Positions 1 to 12,019 of a stretch of DNA of 64,000 bases are shown piece after piece. The notes below the pieces were generated by a model. The model was not told the origin of the DNA and did not search any database. It was given only the letters and a program-made list of their open reading frames with translations. Every line of letters starts with the position of its first letter. Position 1 is the stretch's first letter. The position numbers and the translations under genes were made by a program. The stretch lies in NCBI GenBank assembly GCA_023014335.1, contig JAECYW010000011.1, positions 2,170,001 through 2,234,000 on the forward strand, in the 5' to 3' direction. The DNA comes from Galerina marginata (taxonomy: Eukaryota; Basidiomycota; Agaricomycetes; Agaricales; Galerinaceae).

Positions 1-1699
1 TCTTCTTTTCACCGCGCATGCAAGCATAGAAACAGTGCCATCACACAGACCATTTAGATCTGACTGCCCACTTATTGTGGCTAATCGAAGAGAGAAAAAG
101 TGCATGTAATCCAGCCAAACATATTTCCTTTCACCGCTTTGACTAGTCTGTTGTTTTTACAGCGGTCAGTAACTTCTGCCGCTGAGCTTCTTATTTTAAG
201 CATCTTTGCAATGACAAAATAACCTCTTTTGAATCGTTATGGATATTATCTTTGGTCACTCCACAGTCAAATCGGCCTCATTTTAAGCAGGAGGAGAAGT
301 AATGCCTGAATTCTTTGCGAAACACCTTCCAAAGCTCCAATAGTCCTGATACCACTGTCAGATTCTCATCGCGAGCGTCGGTGAGTTTATTCTTCTTTTC
401 TCAGTCAACTTTTGACTCCTTCATTTCGTTTCAGTGAAACCATCCTCTTCCGATTTGGCTTTGAGGACTTTTTTGAGGATTTCCCTCCTTACACGTTGGC
501 CTCGTCAAAACAAGCACTTTTCGCAATTCCTCCTGACGGTGGCATCCAACTTGAACATGGTTCAAACGTTCGGGTTATGATTTCTGGACCACCTCTGGTA
601 TTGCTAATTGCTCGATATCGTCTCGCACGTTGTGGAAACCAACCCTCAGCGCACCATTGAAGCTGCCCACAGCATTCCCATTCCAGGCGGCACCTTCGTC
701 CTTACTTAAAGAAATCTCGATGCGGTGACATGCGATAACTTTGGACGATGCGGTACGATTACACATCTGGCACCCGGTAGCAAGGAAATTTGCCCTTCCG
801 CGTTCCACTTGGAATTGTTGGAGAAATTCAATGCACTCCATATTTATATTCCGAAGATGCAGATTCCTTCCATTTCTGTGTTGAGAGTTAGAAGAGTGCC
901 CATTTTTGGCAACGAGCTCGACCTGCAGTGAGAACTTGTGGCTGAACGATGCTCAATGCTCGGACATATGGACCACAGCGACGCAAAGACGCAAGGACGG
1001 GTGGCAGCGCACCTCAAGGTTTGGCTCGCGCATTGCGAAGAGACTGTTTTGTGGACGATCAGGTCGGTTGTCTTACCTACGATAACTGGAATTACTTGAC
1101 CGATATGGATAAAATATCGTCGTGTTGGCAGTAAATGCCATCAAGCTCCTTGTACAAGGTACTGCACATTGGTCCAGTTCCACAGAATGAAACTCTCATT
1201 GGGACGAGTCGATTTAACAATGAACGGACCGTCCTTCCCCCACGGGCCCCACATCATGTCTTGTTACAACCTCTCTCAGTTTCAAAACAAGTCGTAGCTT
1301 TGGGACTCCTTGCATCTGTTGTCGAAGAGGTGCTTTCCAAATCCTGCTTTTTACAGAGTATTCTGCACACGTCTTGGGAGTCTCTGTTCCAAGCCCATGA
1401 AATTGCAGCCAATACAGCTAGATGCAACTAGATGAGCCATAAACGAGGGCAAATATTTTTTTGAAAGAACTGAGGTATACAAACTGGGATTCCAAGGAAA
1501 CGATAAACATTACATTGATACATTTACAAAAGATATGTGTCATAGCACAGCACCAGAGCACAGGACTACATACACATACAACTTGATATGACAACGGGGG
1601 ATAGATGAAGGCATTGGCGATGAGAAATGAAACTGGTGAATAAAAAATGTTATTAGCTGTATCTGAATAGAAAGCTAGCTCACCTGCTCAACCATGGTT
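1..1699. other. No convincing gene; scattered short open frames
   Basis: I find no gene I can defend here. Short open frames occur on the + strand around 412-660, 725-931 and 1135-1431, in different frames and without clear splice junctions. They may be remains of a decayed gene, but no family motif is visible. The last 260 bp are the 3' flank of the minus-strand gene that ends at 1700. Confidence 0.5.
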
Positions 1700-2539
1700 C
1701 TACCCGCTCACAATTGATCCTGTTTCGAACCTATAAAAATGGTAGAAATTCAAACTTGCTGATCATGAGAAGATAGGTTGAGTGTACATACCGTTCTAGA
1801 TGTGCCGTCAGCCTCGCAAAAACTACATTTTGATCCTCAAACTGTTTCCTGAACATCTTGCCCTGTTCTTCCATTAGGGTGTATTGCTTGGTAATGGTCT
1901 CATCAAGCTTATTCAGCTTTTCAGCGGTTTTCTCCTCACGGTCTTCATGACGGGCGAAGTATGTGTTGAGCAATTGTCGGATTGAGCCCAGAAACTCTGC
2001 CGGAGAGCATCAGATCAGTGACCATGAGAATGGGAACAGAATTCAAGCATACCTGACGAATCTGAGATGGGAGAACCAGGATCACGCGGGACTGAACCAT
2101 AATAAATAGAGTCCTCGACTTCCGTGCCATGGTTGTCGCGAGGAGGAACAGTATAGGTGGGAATACTAGGGAGGGTGGGATGCGTTGGAGGGGGAGGCCT
2201 GCGGTTCCTCGGTTGATTACTGAGTCCAGGGATGTATTGATCGGTTGATTGCGACGCAGTCCTCATATGAGCTGTGAAGGACCCAGCTGGGCCAAAAGAG
2301 TAACCCAGAGATAGCGGTAACTCTTGCGGAGGGGGGCCTTCTTGGCGCTCAGAGGACTCGGCCAGGGGGTTGGCCGTAGAAAGCAGCAACTCTTGCTGAG
2401 GGGGGCCTTCTTGACGGTTAGAGGACTCGGCCAGAGGTTTGGCTATAGAAGACGGCGGGTGGGGTTCGGAGCGCGCGGCCAGAGAATGCGCTGGCGACGT
2501 AGGGTGAGACTGACGCTGCTGAGGCTCAGACTGAGACAT
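1700..2539 (-). CDS. Proline-rich protein with C-terminal coiled coil, three exons
   Basis: I do not recognise the family. The ATG at 2539 opens exon 1 (2539-2053); exon 2 is 1996-1792 and exon 3 is 1730-1700. Both introns are GT-AG (56 and 61 bp) and keep the frame, giving about 240 residues. Residues 1-160 are low-complexity, rich in Pro, Ser, Gln and Glu, and contain two imperfect copies of a unit reading PLAESSxRQEGPPxQELxLS. Residues about 165-230 form a charged, heptad-like coiled coil containing EEKTAEKLNKLDETITKQY. There is no signal peptide or membrane segment, so a soluble scaffold-like protein is a reasonable inference. The downstream 150 bp are AT-rich. Confidence 0.6.
2364..2475 (-). 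repeat. Imperfect in-frame repeat inside the proline-rich gene
   Basis: Two adjacent copies of a roughly 60-bp unit encode PLAESSNRQEGPPQQELLLS and a near-identical second copy. The unit length is a multiple of three, so the reading frame is kept. Confidence 0.55.
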
Positions 2540-5500
2540 GACTACAAAACTTTCGGTTGCTCGCAGCTACGCAGCTACTTTATAGCTAACACAGTGACCC
2601 CAATCACGTGGCAATGATGCGATATTTTTGATTATAATTACCCGTTCCTGTGACTTTTGCACCAACCTCGTTCTCAATCTCCTATGTATTCCCGACTTTC
2701 CCTCGTTTGTATTCTTCGATACTGGTATTTTCCATTGTTCTCCTATTTTGCTTTACCACATTTTCAGTCACCTCTGGTTTACTTCTCTTGGTATCCGGAT
2801 GGTCATCATTGTTCCCCCTACTCCGACGTCGACTCGGATGACAGTGGAAACACGGTGAGACCACGGTTGTTGATCTAGATCTTCCAGAAGCCCAAAATCT
2901 ATTGCCGCTGTAGATCCAACGACGGCGGGGCTCAGAATATAACTGGTGTTACATCTTCAGACTTGCTTGTGTGGTTTTCAAGGTCGAGTAGGGTGACCAT
3001 GCTTACGAGGGAGGATATTCTGTCAATCAAAAGTATGGTCGTTGGGCATTAATGCATTAACGCCGAAGAATCGAGGACACATGCAGATTGCATGCCCCCA
3101 GAGTTCTGTGACAAGCTTAAGGCTCATAGATTTGCATTCTTAGGCATTGTCATGGCAGAGCCTGTATATGGGAGAGACCTAGGTGTCAGTAATCGAAATA
3201 CATGAAGGACGGGACTGATGATATCCATATGTCTTTGGCTAACCTGCGATTTTGGCAGCGTGTTCGAAGTTCTAAGCCAGTCACACTTCGAAGTTCTTTG
3301 GACCATCACTTGGGAGAACGGATCCGGATATACTATCCCTGTCAGAGATAATGGGATTTAAACCGGGGAAGTTCATAATCGGAAAAAAAAATTTGAGGCA
3401 GTTGGCTTGATATATATTTACGAACCCAAATGCCTGGACTTTAAATACGAATCTACGGCGCTTGTGTCGGGTAGCTATGGTGTTAGTCTCATGCCCATTC
3501 CGTATTAGGCACCACCGTGTAAGTGCTTACCGCCCCAACCGCGTCCCTAATTCGATATGGATCGTCCCCCCTAGGCTCGTAACCATCCATCGAATGAGGG
3601 AGGATGGAAAGTCCTCGATTCTCCGGCTGGTCGAGCTGAGTTCGAAAAGGGGGGGGTAACTCTTGATCGAGGATTTGATGATGGGGCATTCGAAAGCGGG
3701 CCACTTTGGGACGACTGCCTAACTAGGTTGACCGTCAAGTTAAAAACGTTCCGTTCGGGGCTTCGCCCCGTCCGTGTGTGTGAAGCTTGCCTCATCCTTG
3801 TATACGTAAATAGTACAATTGTTCATTAATATCATACCACCTTCTGACTCTAGAAATTGTCTGAAATGATAATCCTGCTGTAGTTTTTTTTAGAGTAAGT
3901 TCACGGACAACTTCAGTGAAGGTGAGGCATTGACTGTATGAAGAAAGTCAAAGCTAGTGATTTAAGACAGTGTTCAAATAGGATTCTGGGTCATTCTTAT
4001 ATTTCAGGATGGTTCAATATTTTCCGAGTTCATCTATATTATGAATCTATAACTTCCAAATGATCGTTATTCGCATAATGATCGTTATTCACATACATAA
4101 CTCTTTACATAGGGAAAAGGAGTCATTGGTAATATCATTAATACAGAAGGGCAGAAGATAGCATGGGTACAATAGAACAGTGGAAGGAAGTCAGGGGCAG
4201 AGGGATGTGTTGGAGGTGGCAAGGCAGCAGTGACCACATTCGTGCGAGAAGAGAGAGCCCACTAGCCATGTTGATGCAAGTGGTGAGGCGATGTCATCCA
4301 CATTGACGCGGTTCATGTTGACGCAAGTGAGGAGGCGGTGACAACGGCACTGCATCAACCACGTTCGATGTGGGTGGAGGAAGCTGGAGTGGGGGCGATG
4401 GCTGAGGGCCTTCTGAAGTCGGAAGGCGGGGTACGCCAGGGGTTGGGTCCCGACGGTTGCGAATGTGGATCGCGGGAGCTCCACGACACGGCGGATCGGT
4501 GTCGTCCGCGAAACGGATGGCTATAGGGAGCTAGAACGGGGGCGACGCGCGGCGCAGCGCGGTAAGGAGTCCTGCAAGGGGGGCGGCGAGGGGACTGCGA
4601 ACGACGGCCTGGTCGCCGTAACCTGGCAGGGGCAGTGGGAGGCGCCGCGTCGCAAAACGAGTCACGAAGGCGGTTTGGGCCACTGCCTATCGTCGACGAC
4701 GACGACGCGGCAGGCGTGGGCGGCAGCGGGGCCTGTTGGTGGATTAGTGAAGCGGTGGTGGGGTAGACGCAATCAGAGGCTTACCTGTTGCCTCTTGCTG
4801 CCGTTTCCCGCTGCCGTTTCCTACCCCCTAAGCCTGCCCCGACATGCATGCAGGTGGAAGAGCTGCTTCAGATTCTCACGCGGTGTCGAAAACGCACCAA
4901 GCGACAGCAAGCGACTCGCGCAAGTGCTTATTCCCACGGGGTGACGAACGGGTTCCAACCCGGGCAGCTTTCGCCATCCCAAGGGATTTCCAAAAGCAGA
5001 CGCATTTCGATCAAGGACCGATTTTGACCGAGTAGACCGATTTGAGGTCCGAAGGACCGATTATAAGCACGTGACCTTACGCTTCTCAATTCAGGCGTCG
5101 CGCGCTCTGTGCGAAGCTGTTTTTCTCCGGGCGCGGGCAGTCCAGTTTCGCTTCAAAAAACTTGAAACTCGGCAGAAATCTATGTAACTAAGTTCCAAAC
5201 AAGTAGACTAAAAAATACATTGAAACACTATGCCTGGAATACAGAAATGGATGGATTTTTCGAAATTTACACCAGAAGTGAAGGGCAGGATGGAGCATAA
5301 CTACACCAATTCTTAACCAAATCACTTGATTTTTTTGGGGTTGTTTGCACATAGATATGCTTAAATCATGTCCTTAAAGACGACAGGGAGGCCGTAAATT
5401 TCAAGGACTCGAAACGATGATTTTTTTGCGCTTTTGAGCAGAAAATTCAAGCCTGGGCACAAAGGATGGAGCATAGATATACCAAATTCTTACCTAGATC

Positions 5501-7069
5501 ACTTGATTTTTTTTGCGTTTTCCAAAACCCTGACAAGCGGTCGTCACGTGGATAGGAAATTTGAGTCCCTCCCTGTAGAAAGGGGAGCAAGCTCCCCAAT
5601 AATAGAATACCGTTTTCTTCAGCTCAGCTCACCAAGTTGGCACCAATGCGTCGCGTCGCCGCACCGCCATCAGGTTCTCAAAGCGCGCCCTCATCATGAC
5701 AGACCTGGTGACCGGTCCATCTATTGATCTCAGTGCTTCAAAAATTCAGAACATGCCCTGCCAATGGACTTGAACACCTTCAGGACCTCTCACCGAACTG
5801 CGACTCTTGGTTGACTCGGAGAAGGTCATACATTGTTCAGTTTCTAGATTTCGCATCCTGGACCAGAACAAAAATTCCCGTAAACGAGGTCATACTAGCA
5901 AAATCTCTGGGATAGGAGGAAGAAGGAGGTATAGAAAAGGATTGACCAGGCGAGTGCGACGACGCAGCGGTGAGTTCAGAAAAAAATGCGTTCTAATAAT
6001 AACTTGCCGGTCAACCTAGTTAGGCAGTCGTCCTAAAAGGGCCTGTTTCTCTGTTCTTTGGAACGTTCCATCATTGATTTCAATCATAAGAGTTACACCC
6101 ATAAAAATTAAGCACAGTACAGATGAGCGCGAGTCGCGCGACAGTAATCAATATGCGATCAACAAAACGGCGCAATGGCGCAACCACGCGGTGGGCACGT
6201 GGTCGGAAATGCGGTTGAAAAAGCACTGGTAACCCAGGGTTCGCCGGTTCAACTGCAGACGTTGTGGAGGTGTAAGCGTCGACCCTTGCGATCGAGGTAG
6301 GTACTTAAGCTTGTCGGCTCCGCTGTCTTCCCGTTCTGACCGATCCATTAGGTCTTCGCGCCTTCGCTTGTTTTACATAGTCGGCGTATCCAATCAACCT
6401 CAGTCTAATAACCCATATCTCTAGATTTATGCGAATAACGAGATCCAAGTCGTTGGGCTTAGATAGATGACCGCTTCTTCCGTTTCCCAAACGAAGAAAG
6501 GTGGTCTTTCAACTGGGCGGTCGACTTATTGCAGAATCTATAGGCATCTCTGCTTCTTGTATCTTACCCGTCAGTTATAGAGCCGCAAAAATCAGTGTTG
6601 CCCAACTTTATACGCCCCGATCTCTCGTATTCAAATCGGGAAATTCGACATCGTTCGAATAAGGCAGAAGATTAATTATAAAGTTCGGAGGGTCTCGATT
6701 ACAGCCTATTACAGCTGCATGCAAAACCGTAGTTTTAGATTTAGATTTATACCGCGTGGACCCACAGCGGGATCTGTAGGTAGACAATTTTCAAATTTTC
6801 GCACTGTGCGCCGTTGTTTGTGTAAACAACCATGTTTAGTAGCCTGGATGAACCTGAGCCTTGAGGTGCGCGAACGGCATTAATGACGTAGGAAGGACCT
6901 TTAGAAGCTTATATTTAGTTACAAAGCAATGGAACTTGTTTTCAATCGGGTAGACAAAGGCTGAGCGCTGAGTTGGAACTGTGATGCTGATAACGTTGAC
7001 CTGCCAAGTAGCAATCCCACTCCCATTTCCATAAACTTGAAACCACTCCAACCAATTGCAATCAACGTA
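2540..7069. other. 4.5-kb gene-poor stretch with a GC-rich island
   Basis: No gene could be supported. A small GC-rich hairpin-like sequence lies near 3757-3778 (CGGGGCTTCGCCCCG). A GC-rich, purine-skewed island covers about 4350-4960, in clear contrast with the AT-rich DNA around it; its open frames look compositional. At 5014-5085 the word GACCGATT recurs three times within 50 bp. The rest holds only short AT-rich open frames. Confidence 0.5.
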
Positions 7070-7938
7070 ATGCACCGTAATCTCTACCGAAAATGCGACA
7101 ATACAAAATGCATCACCGCCAGCGAAGAGCTGCGCTCCTGCAAGTGTCGAAACGCAAGGTACTTCCTATAGATACGGAGGCACACCTGCCAGCCATCGTG
7201 GCCTTGACTAATGTTTGCCAGATACTGCTCAAGTGATTGTCAGCAAGCCCACTGGAAAGTGAGTATTTCACAGTACTTCTAAGCTCCTAATGCTGGAGTT
7301 AATCCATCATGGTATCGCCTTCCCTACGACAGACTCATAGCAGAGTATGTCGAGACAATAGAGGGAGAATAGAGGAGGTCGAGTCGTCGTTAGTCACCGA
7401 AGCAGTCCAGAGCCGACTTCCCGATGGAATAAGCTTGATCGACGTCGAAACAATACTCAGAAAATGGGTCAAATTCCACACTTTCACACTGATGGCTGCC
7501 ACAATCCACGCTCTTGAACTCCAAGAAGATATTAAAGCAAGCCATAGTCGCATTCTCTTATTACGTTTGAGAATGAAGAAGGGTGCAAACAGCTGGAAAA
7601 CCGCCTTCGAACTTGAACACAAAGAAGTCATGGAACAATCGGATGCAAGGGCGCTCGGGGGCTTGTGGGAGGACAGTTTAGATCAGTTGGCCATGATGAG
7701 GGAGGAGAGTGAGAAGGCACTCAAAGGAACTGTGGCCGCTGTAGCCATCGATTGCGAACCACTAGACCTCCATATTCTGCCTTTTGGATCATTGAAGGAC
7801 CTTCAAGGTACAAGGATACTCCCGGGCAGATGGGCAAGCATTTTGAGCTTTGCACTGGAGGAGGGGATACAGCTACAGAAATTTGACGACTGTTCTCATT
7901 TAAAGGATTACTCCCGTCATCGCCGGGCGTTGACTTAG
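7070..7938 (+). CDS. MYND-type zinc-finger protein
   Basis: The ATG at 7070 starts exon 1 (7070-7158). A GT-AG intron (7159-7221) leads to exon 2 (7222-7258). Together they encode a MYND finger: KCDNTKC, then RSCKCRNARYC, then SSDCQQAHWK. The second Cys pair is CxC, not the usual CxxC. A further intron starts with GTGAGT at 7259. The last exon is the open frame that ends at 7938, and it carries the globular part typical of basidiomycete MYND proteins: a helical DGISLIDVETILRKW segment, then LGGLWEDSLDQLAMMREE, then a VAIDCEPLDLHILPF strand. I could not find one clean acceptor joining exon 2 to the last frame (7274-7350), so an extra small intron or a frameshift is possible. MYND domains mediate protein-protein contact; the role here is unknown. 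Confidence 0.65.
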
Positions 7939-9579
7939 TTGGTTGGTTATCAAAATGCAATACAGAATAATTGATTCATGGTCGGCCCCAAACGTCACAT
8001 TGGAGCAGGCCCATGGAAGCTGCCCACAAGATGAATAATCACAGATTACGGTGAAATTTAAAGTCATTTGATGAGTAAATATGATTGGACAAGCAAGTGC
8101 TTAGTGCACAGTAGACTTGGCTCCTCAGTGAAGTAAACAGGCGTCGAGAGGCTGGACAGGAGGGAAGTTGGTTTGGTTTGGTGCCCAGTTACCAATGGTT
8201 GCTAGTGGTGCCGGGATGGCAGCAAATGGGTAGATGTGTCTGGTGGACAACTGCCGATTTTCCCAGAATTTCCTCCAGTAAAGTCTTCGATCTAATCGCA
8301 CATGTACATAGGGGCTGGCCTCAAGATGAGACAGGGAACGGCTAGTAGCCATCGGCGGCCATCCATGGACCATGGGAGATGTCAAAGCCAAGGAGTCTTA
8401 GAAGTCCAGCCATAGTACTAGTATAAACAGTAATTATAAGCTTCAAAGTTTAGTGCCGTGAACAACTCATATGGTACTGAATGTTGGCAAGGCCTAGGGT
8501 GCATGTGAGTGCGGAGACGAGGAAAAGGTACGATTATATAAACAGGTAGGTTCCAGGGGCATATATAGATGCTGTGTTCTTGGAGACATGGACTTACTGA
8601 TGAAGAGCAATGCACAACGACCCAGGAAAGTGCTACTAAGTTGAGTCAACCTGCCGGAATTGTCAGCACCAGATTAATTCCTGGGATTTGGACATCGTGA
8701 AGCCAGCGAAAGCTGAGGCGCATTTACCTGGTTCTTGGCCACATCGTCCATGTATATGAAACCGTGTGCCGGACATGTAGCCTAGTAGGTGCCTGGGTGG
8801 GATTCGTCGTTTATTCCACGCGTACGTCTCCAGTGTTCTATTTAGCTAATTAGAGTATTCTGACACGGAAATTTCCAAACTGAGCATGCTGGTCAGCGGA
8901 GTTTGAAGCTTGGAACTGGCGCTTGGAACTGGCGCCAACCAACAGATCTAGCTATAGAGTACTGTGGTTTGTTGGCAATTACAACGAGCGAAGCGGGCAT
9001 TCTTTCGCTTGGGATGGAACCGGCGAACAAGCAACTTGAAAGCCACTTTTCGGTGCGATTTCTGTTCGATATTGTACCTGTGACCTTTCCTGCAGTCCTA
9101 TTTTTCCTTCCATCTCTTTGGAAACTTACATTAGAGCGTAGAATGAAGGTAGAATAAGTGCTATTCTACACGTAAATCCAAAAAAAAACTGTCAGGAAAT
9201 TCCTGTCTTGACAGATGAGAAAATGTCCACTTGGCACTTTTTGCTGACTGGCCTGGTTGCTTATACGGCCGTTTGACATTCTTTTTTGGTTTCTGAACAT
9301 CTGGGAAGCTATTAGGATTATGTACATAGAGTTTTGCCTACAGGATCTCCTTGGAAGTAACTAGTGTATGGGGACGCTGGAGCGCTGGCAAATCGGGGCA
9401 CACCGTCTACACTTATTCCCGACCAGTTTCTCTCAACCTTCAACTCTCCACCTTCTGCCTCCCACAATCCATGCAGCCAGTAAGGGCTGCCTCCTTCCCC
9501 GGCCGTCCTAGAACAAGTGCAATATGCAATATTGTCACCGCTTTTCCTCGTACCGGTCATGTGTGGGATTCAGTCCGGG
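7939..9579. other. Intergenic stretch without a supported gene
   Basis: Nothing recognisable. A minus-strand frame at about 8373-8125 opens with a real ATG and encodes roughly 82 residues, but it has no splice context, upstream exon or known motif. The remaining frames are short and overlap on opposite strands. Confidence 0.45.
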
Positions 9580-10745
9580 ATATGTGTCGTTTGTGTTCTG
9601 TGAGCCAAGCAGAAGAAGGTCAAAGACGGGCACGAGTGGTTAGCAGCTGCAGAGGAGTGATCCCGACTGCGACTTACCATCCGTGTCCCCTCTCGAGCCC
9701 ATCGTATATGCGCCTTGCGCCATGCCGATTATACTGTCCCAGTCAGTGGAGACCAATCAGACCGCTGTAAGCCCTGTCAGAAACCTGAAAGATGTTCGCG
9801 TTGCCAGAAAATCAAAAAGAAGCAATTCCGAAAGCCAAAACATACAGATTCACGCGACAACGCCATGGAGCGCCATTTGCAAAAACGTCTCCAGGTCGAG
9901 TCCCAGAATATGTTTATATGCGCATATCTGAGGGAAAAACGCATGCCTTGGACGCCTTGCCCGAAATCGTGAAACAGCTGCTGCACTGGCCCAAAAACAT
10001 ACCGCTGCCTTGCACAATGGCTACGAAGCGGCTGCGGGTGACGACGACGTGGTCGAGGCCATCGAGGCTGCTACTGTAGTTGACGAATTCGACGCCGTCT
10101 TTGGTGAGGAGCTAACCTCATGAATGTCAACCTTCCTTCCGACAGTGCTTTGTCCGCTCGAGAGGCATCGCTGTTTAAAAATCTCAACAAGAAGTTGGAG
10201 GCCATTAAATTCGAGTCATGTAATTCTTGTTGGAAAGAGGGCTTCGACCTTAGGATTATCGACGGTATTTGTGGTTCCTGTAGACGTGACAAAAGCAACC
10301 CTGTCAAAAAATGGTCAGCAGAAAATAAAGTACACCAGGCACGTACTCGATTAACTATCGTCATGTTCTGCAACTGATGATCAATTAGCGCATCATGTTC
10401 CCGCTTATGTATTTGGGCTTACTGAATGGAAGACAAATTAATTGCTCGAGTCAGATCCTATATATATGCAAGTTCGCTGGACAAAGGGTCGTCAGCTGTG
10501 CAACAAACATCACCAATTTCCATCAGGATATTACGGAGGTTGCGACCAAGATACCACGCTTACCTGAGAAAACCGATGTCGTGATGATTCGGAAAGAAGA
10601 CGTGAATTTAAACCAGCTTGTCGATTTTGTCGTCCGTCGGGAGAAAGTTAGAGCAGCTTGAGAATCACAGAGGCCTTGACATCGTCTTATTCCGGCATCT
10701 TCGTACTCCGAAACTTCGTCTTCAGGCAACGTCTTGACCATGGTC
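9580..10745 (+). mobile_element. Decayed Helitron transposon (DUF6570-like N-terminal region)
   Basis: Three consecutive plus-strand blocks in shifting frames match the N-terminal region of fungal Helitron Rep/helicase proteins as I know them. Block 1 (9715-9972) is Cys-rich and basic (DRCKPCQKPERCSRCQKIKK). Block 2 (10120-10377) has a zinc-ribbon-like arrangement, ESCNSCWKEGF then DGICGSCRRDKSNPVKKW. Block 3 (10395-10661) has the DUF6570-like signature VATKIPRLPEKTDVVMIRK followed by VDFVVRR. Between blocks the frame changes and stops occur, and the helicase and relaxase (Rep) parts are absent. This is a truncated, inactive remnant. I could not identify the 5'-TC or CTRR-3' ends. Confidence 0.75.
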
Positions 10746-10820
10746 TCTTATACATTACATTTACGATTTAAGTTCTGAAAGACTACGTCAGTGCCTCCTC
10801 AAAAGTCAAAAACGTTAAAC

Positions 10821-11195
10821 TCATAGCCTGGTCGCCAGATGATTCGATACACGACGGCTGTTTGTTTTTGCAGACGGAGGAGGTCGAGCAGATGAAGAAG
10901 CCTTAAAGGGCGCTGTGCTAGCCACAAATTTAAAGGATGGAAAAGACAAAGCCTCCCACTTGTCAGGCTTAAGCTTCTTGCCCTCACGCGCTGAGCAGGG
11001 CAGCGGCTTGATTGGTAGGTTGCGAAGGGGAAACCTCAGAGTAGGACCTTCTCGAAAGCTCCCGGGCACCGTGGCAGTCGACGGGCTTTCCACCATGGCG
11101 GTGCCGGCTTCTTCAACCTGTTGAAGAGCAAAATCCTCGTCCGTGTCGATGTTGCGGGATAAAGCAGGGAAACTCTTTCCTATGCTCGGAAACAT
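10821..11195 (-). CDS. Unrecognised Ser/Pro-rich open frame, possible exon
   Basis: An ATG at 11195 opens a 124-codon frame with an acidic start (NIDTDEDFALQQVEEAGTAM) followed by a basic Ser/Pro-rich stretch. No motif, membrane segment or signal peptide is visible. It lies just beside the Helitron remnant and could be non-coding. Reported mainly because it is the longest ATG-initiated frame in this gap. Confidence 0.25.
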   Translation of the reverse strand: MFPSIGKSFPALSRNIDTDEDFALQQVEEAGTAMVESPSTATVPGSFREGPTLRFPLRNLPIKPLPCSAREGKKLKPDKWEALSFPSFKFVASTAPFKASSSARPPPSAKTNSRRVSNHLATRL

Positions 11196-11440
11196 AACTG
11201 CGCAGAGACTAGTTTCCTAAGTGAAAGGAAGGAAATTGGAAGCCATGGCCAGCAATATATAGGGCAATGCATGACGGACGCGGCTTTACTACGCTGGGTA
11301 ATAATTCAGCGAGTGGCCAGCGCTTCTCTCCTTTGTAAAGTGAACAAACGACGAAGCCGATTTAAAAGTACGCACATTAAAATAGTATCCTTCCTGACCT
11401 CGCGCAATTCATCGCTTTTGCTCACTTCAACGTCTGAACC

Positions 11441-12019
11441 ATGAGCACTGTTCTACCCCCCTTCCAGGCAACCGCTCAGGTGATTCCTGTCTGGTGTATG
11501 GTTAGATTGACTCAGCTAACAAAAGTTTATAATTAGGACCTTACCATTAAGCTCTACGCTCGAAAATATGAAGCCACTCGCAGCCGTCCTGTGATGAAGC
11601 AGATCTTCACGCAGGCAAACGAACATGGGAGGTCGCCTCGCCTAGATCTCGTGATGGCGGAAAATCGACTGCAGCCTCACATACATGACGGCGTCGTCAC
11701 AATTTCCCACAGAGGGCGGCTTACCCGCTTTCATGTTTTTCTCAAGAACCACCGTCGACTGAAGAAAAATCACAGCATCGCACGTTGGAAAAACGTCTCT
11801 TGGAGAGGCGACATAATTGCGATGAAGAAGGGAGCCTCGCATGAGCTTGTCAACCTGCAGGGCAAGGACGTACATTTAGCTGATTTTGCCGTTAAAAAGT
11901 GAGTACTATTGGCTGCTAATGCAGCACCGTACTGACCTCAGATCTCTAGATTCATTGAAACTCTTGGGCGTAAACGACGCTTTTCCATTCCAGGAGGTCT
12001 TACCTTTACTAAGGCGTAA
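11441..12019 (+). CDS. Small unknown protein, three exons
   Basis: The ATG at 11441 starts exon 1 (11441-11479); exon 2 is 11537-11898 and exon 3 is 11950-12019. Introns of 57 and 51 bp are GT-AG and in frame, giving about 156 residues. The protein is basic and looks globular, with a central RWKNVSWRGDIIAMKKG segment, then VNLQGKDVHLADFAVKKF across the last splice junction. It resembles a family of hypothetical proteins I associate with mushroom genomes, but I cannot give it a function. A CAAT-poor, T-rich 100 bp precedes the start. Confidence 0.6.

Noticed and set aside
6190..6270. Possible tRNA T-arm (GGGTTCGCC...)
   Set aside because: The loop lacks the TTCRA pattern and no partner stems are present.
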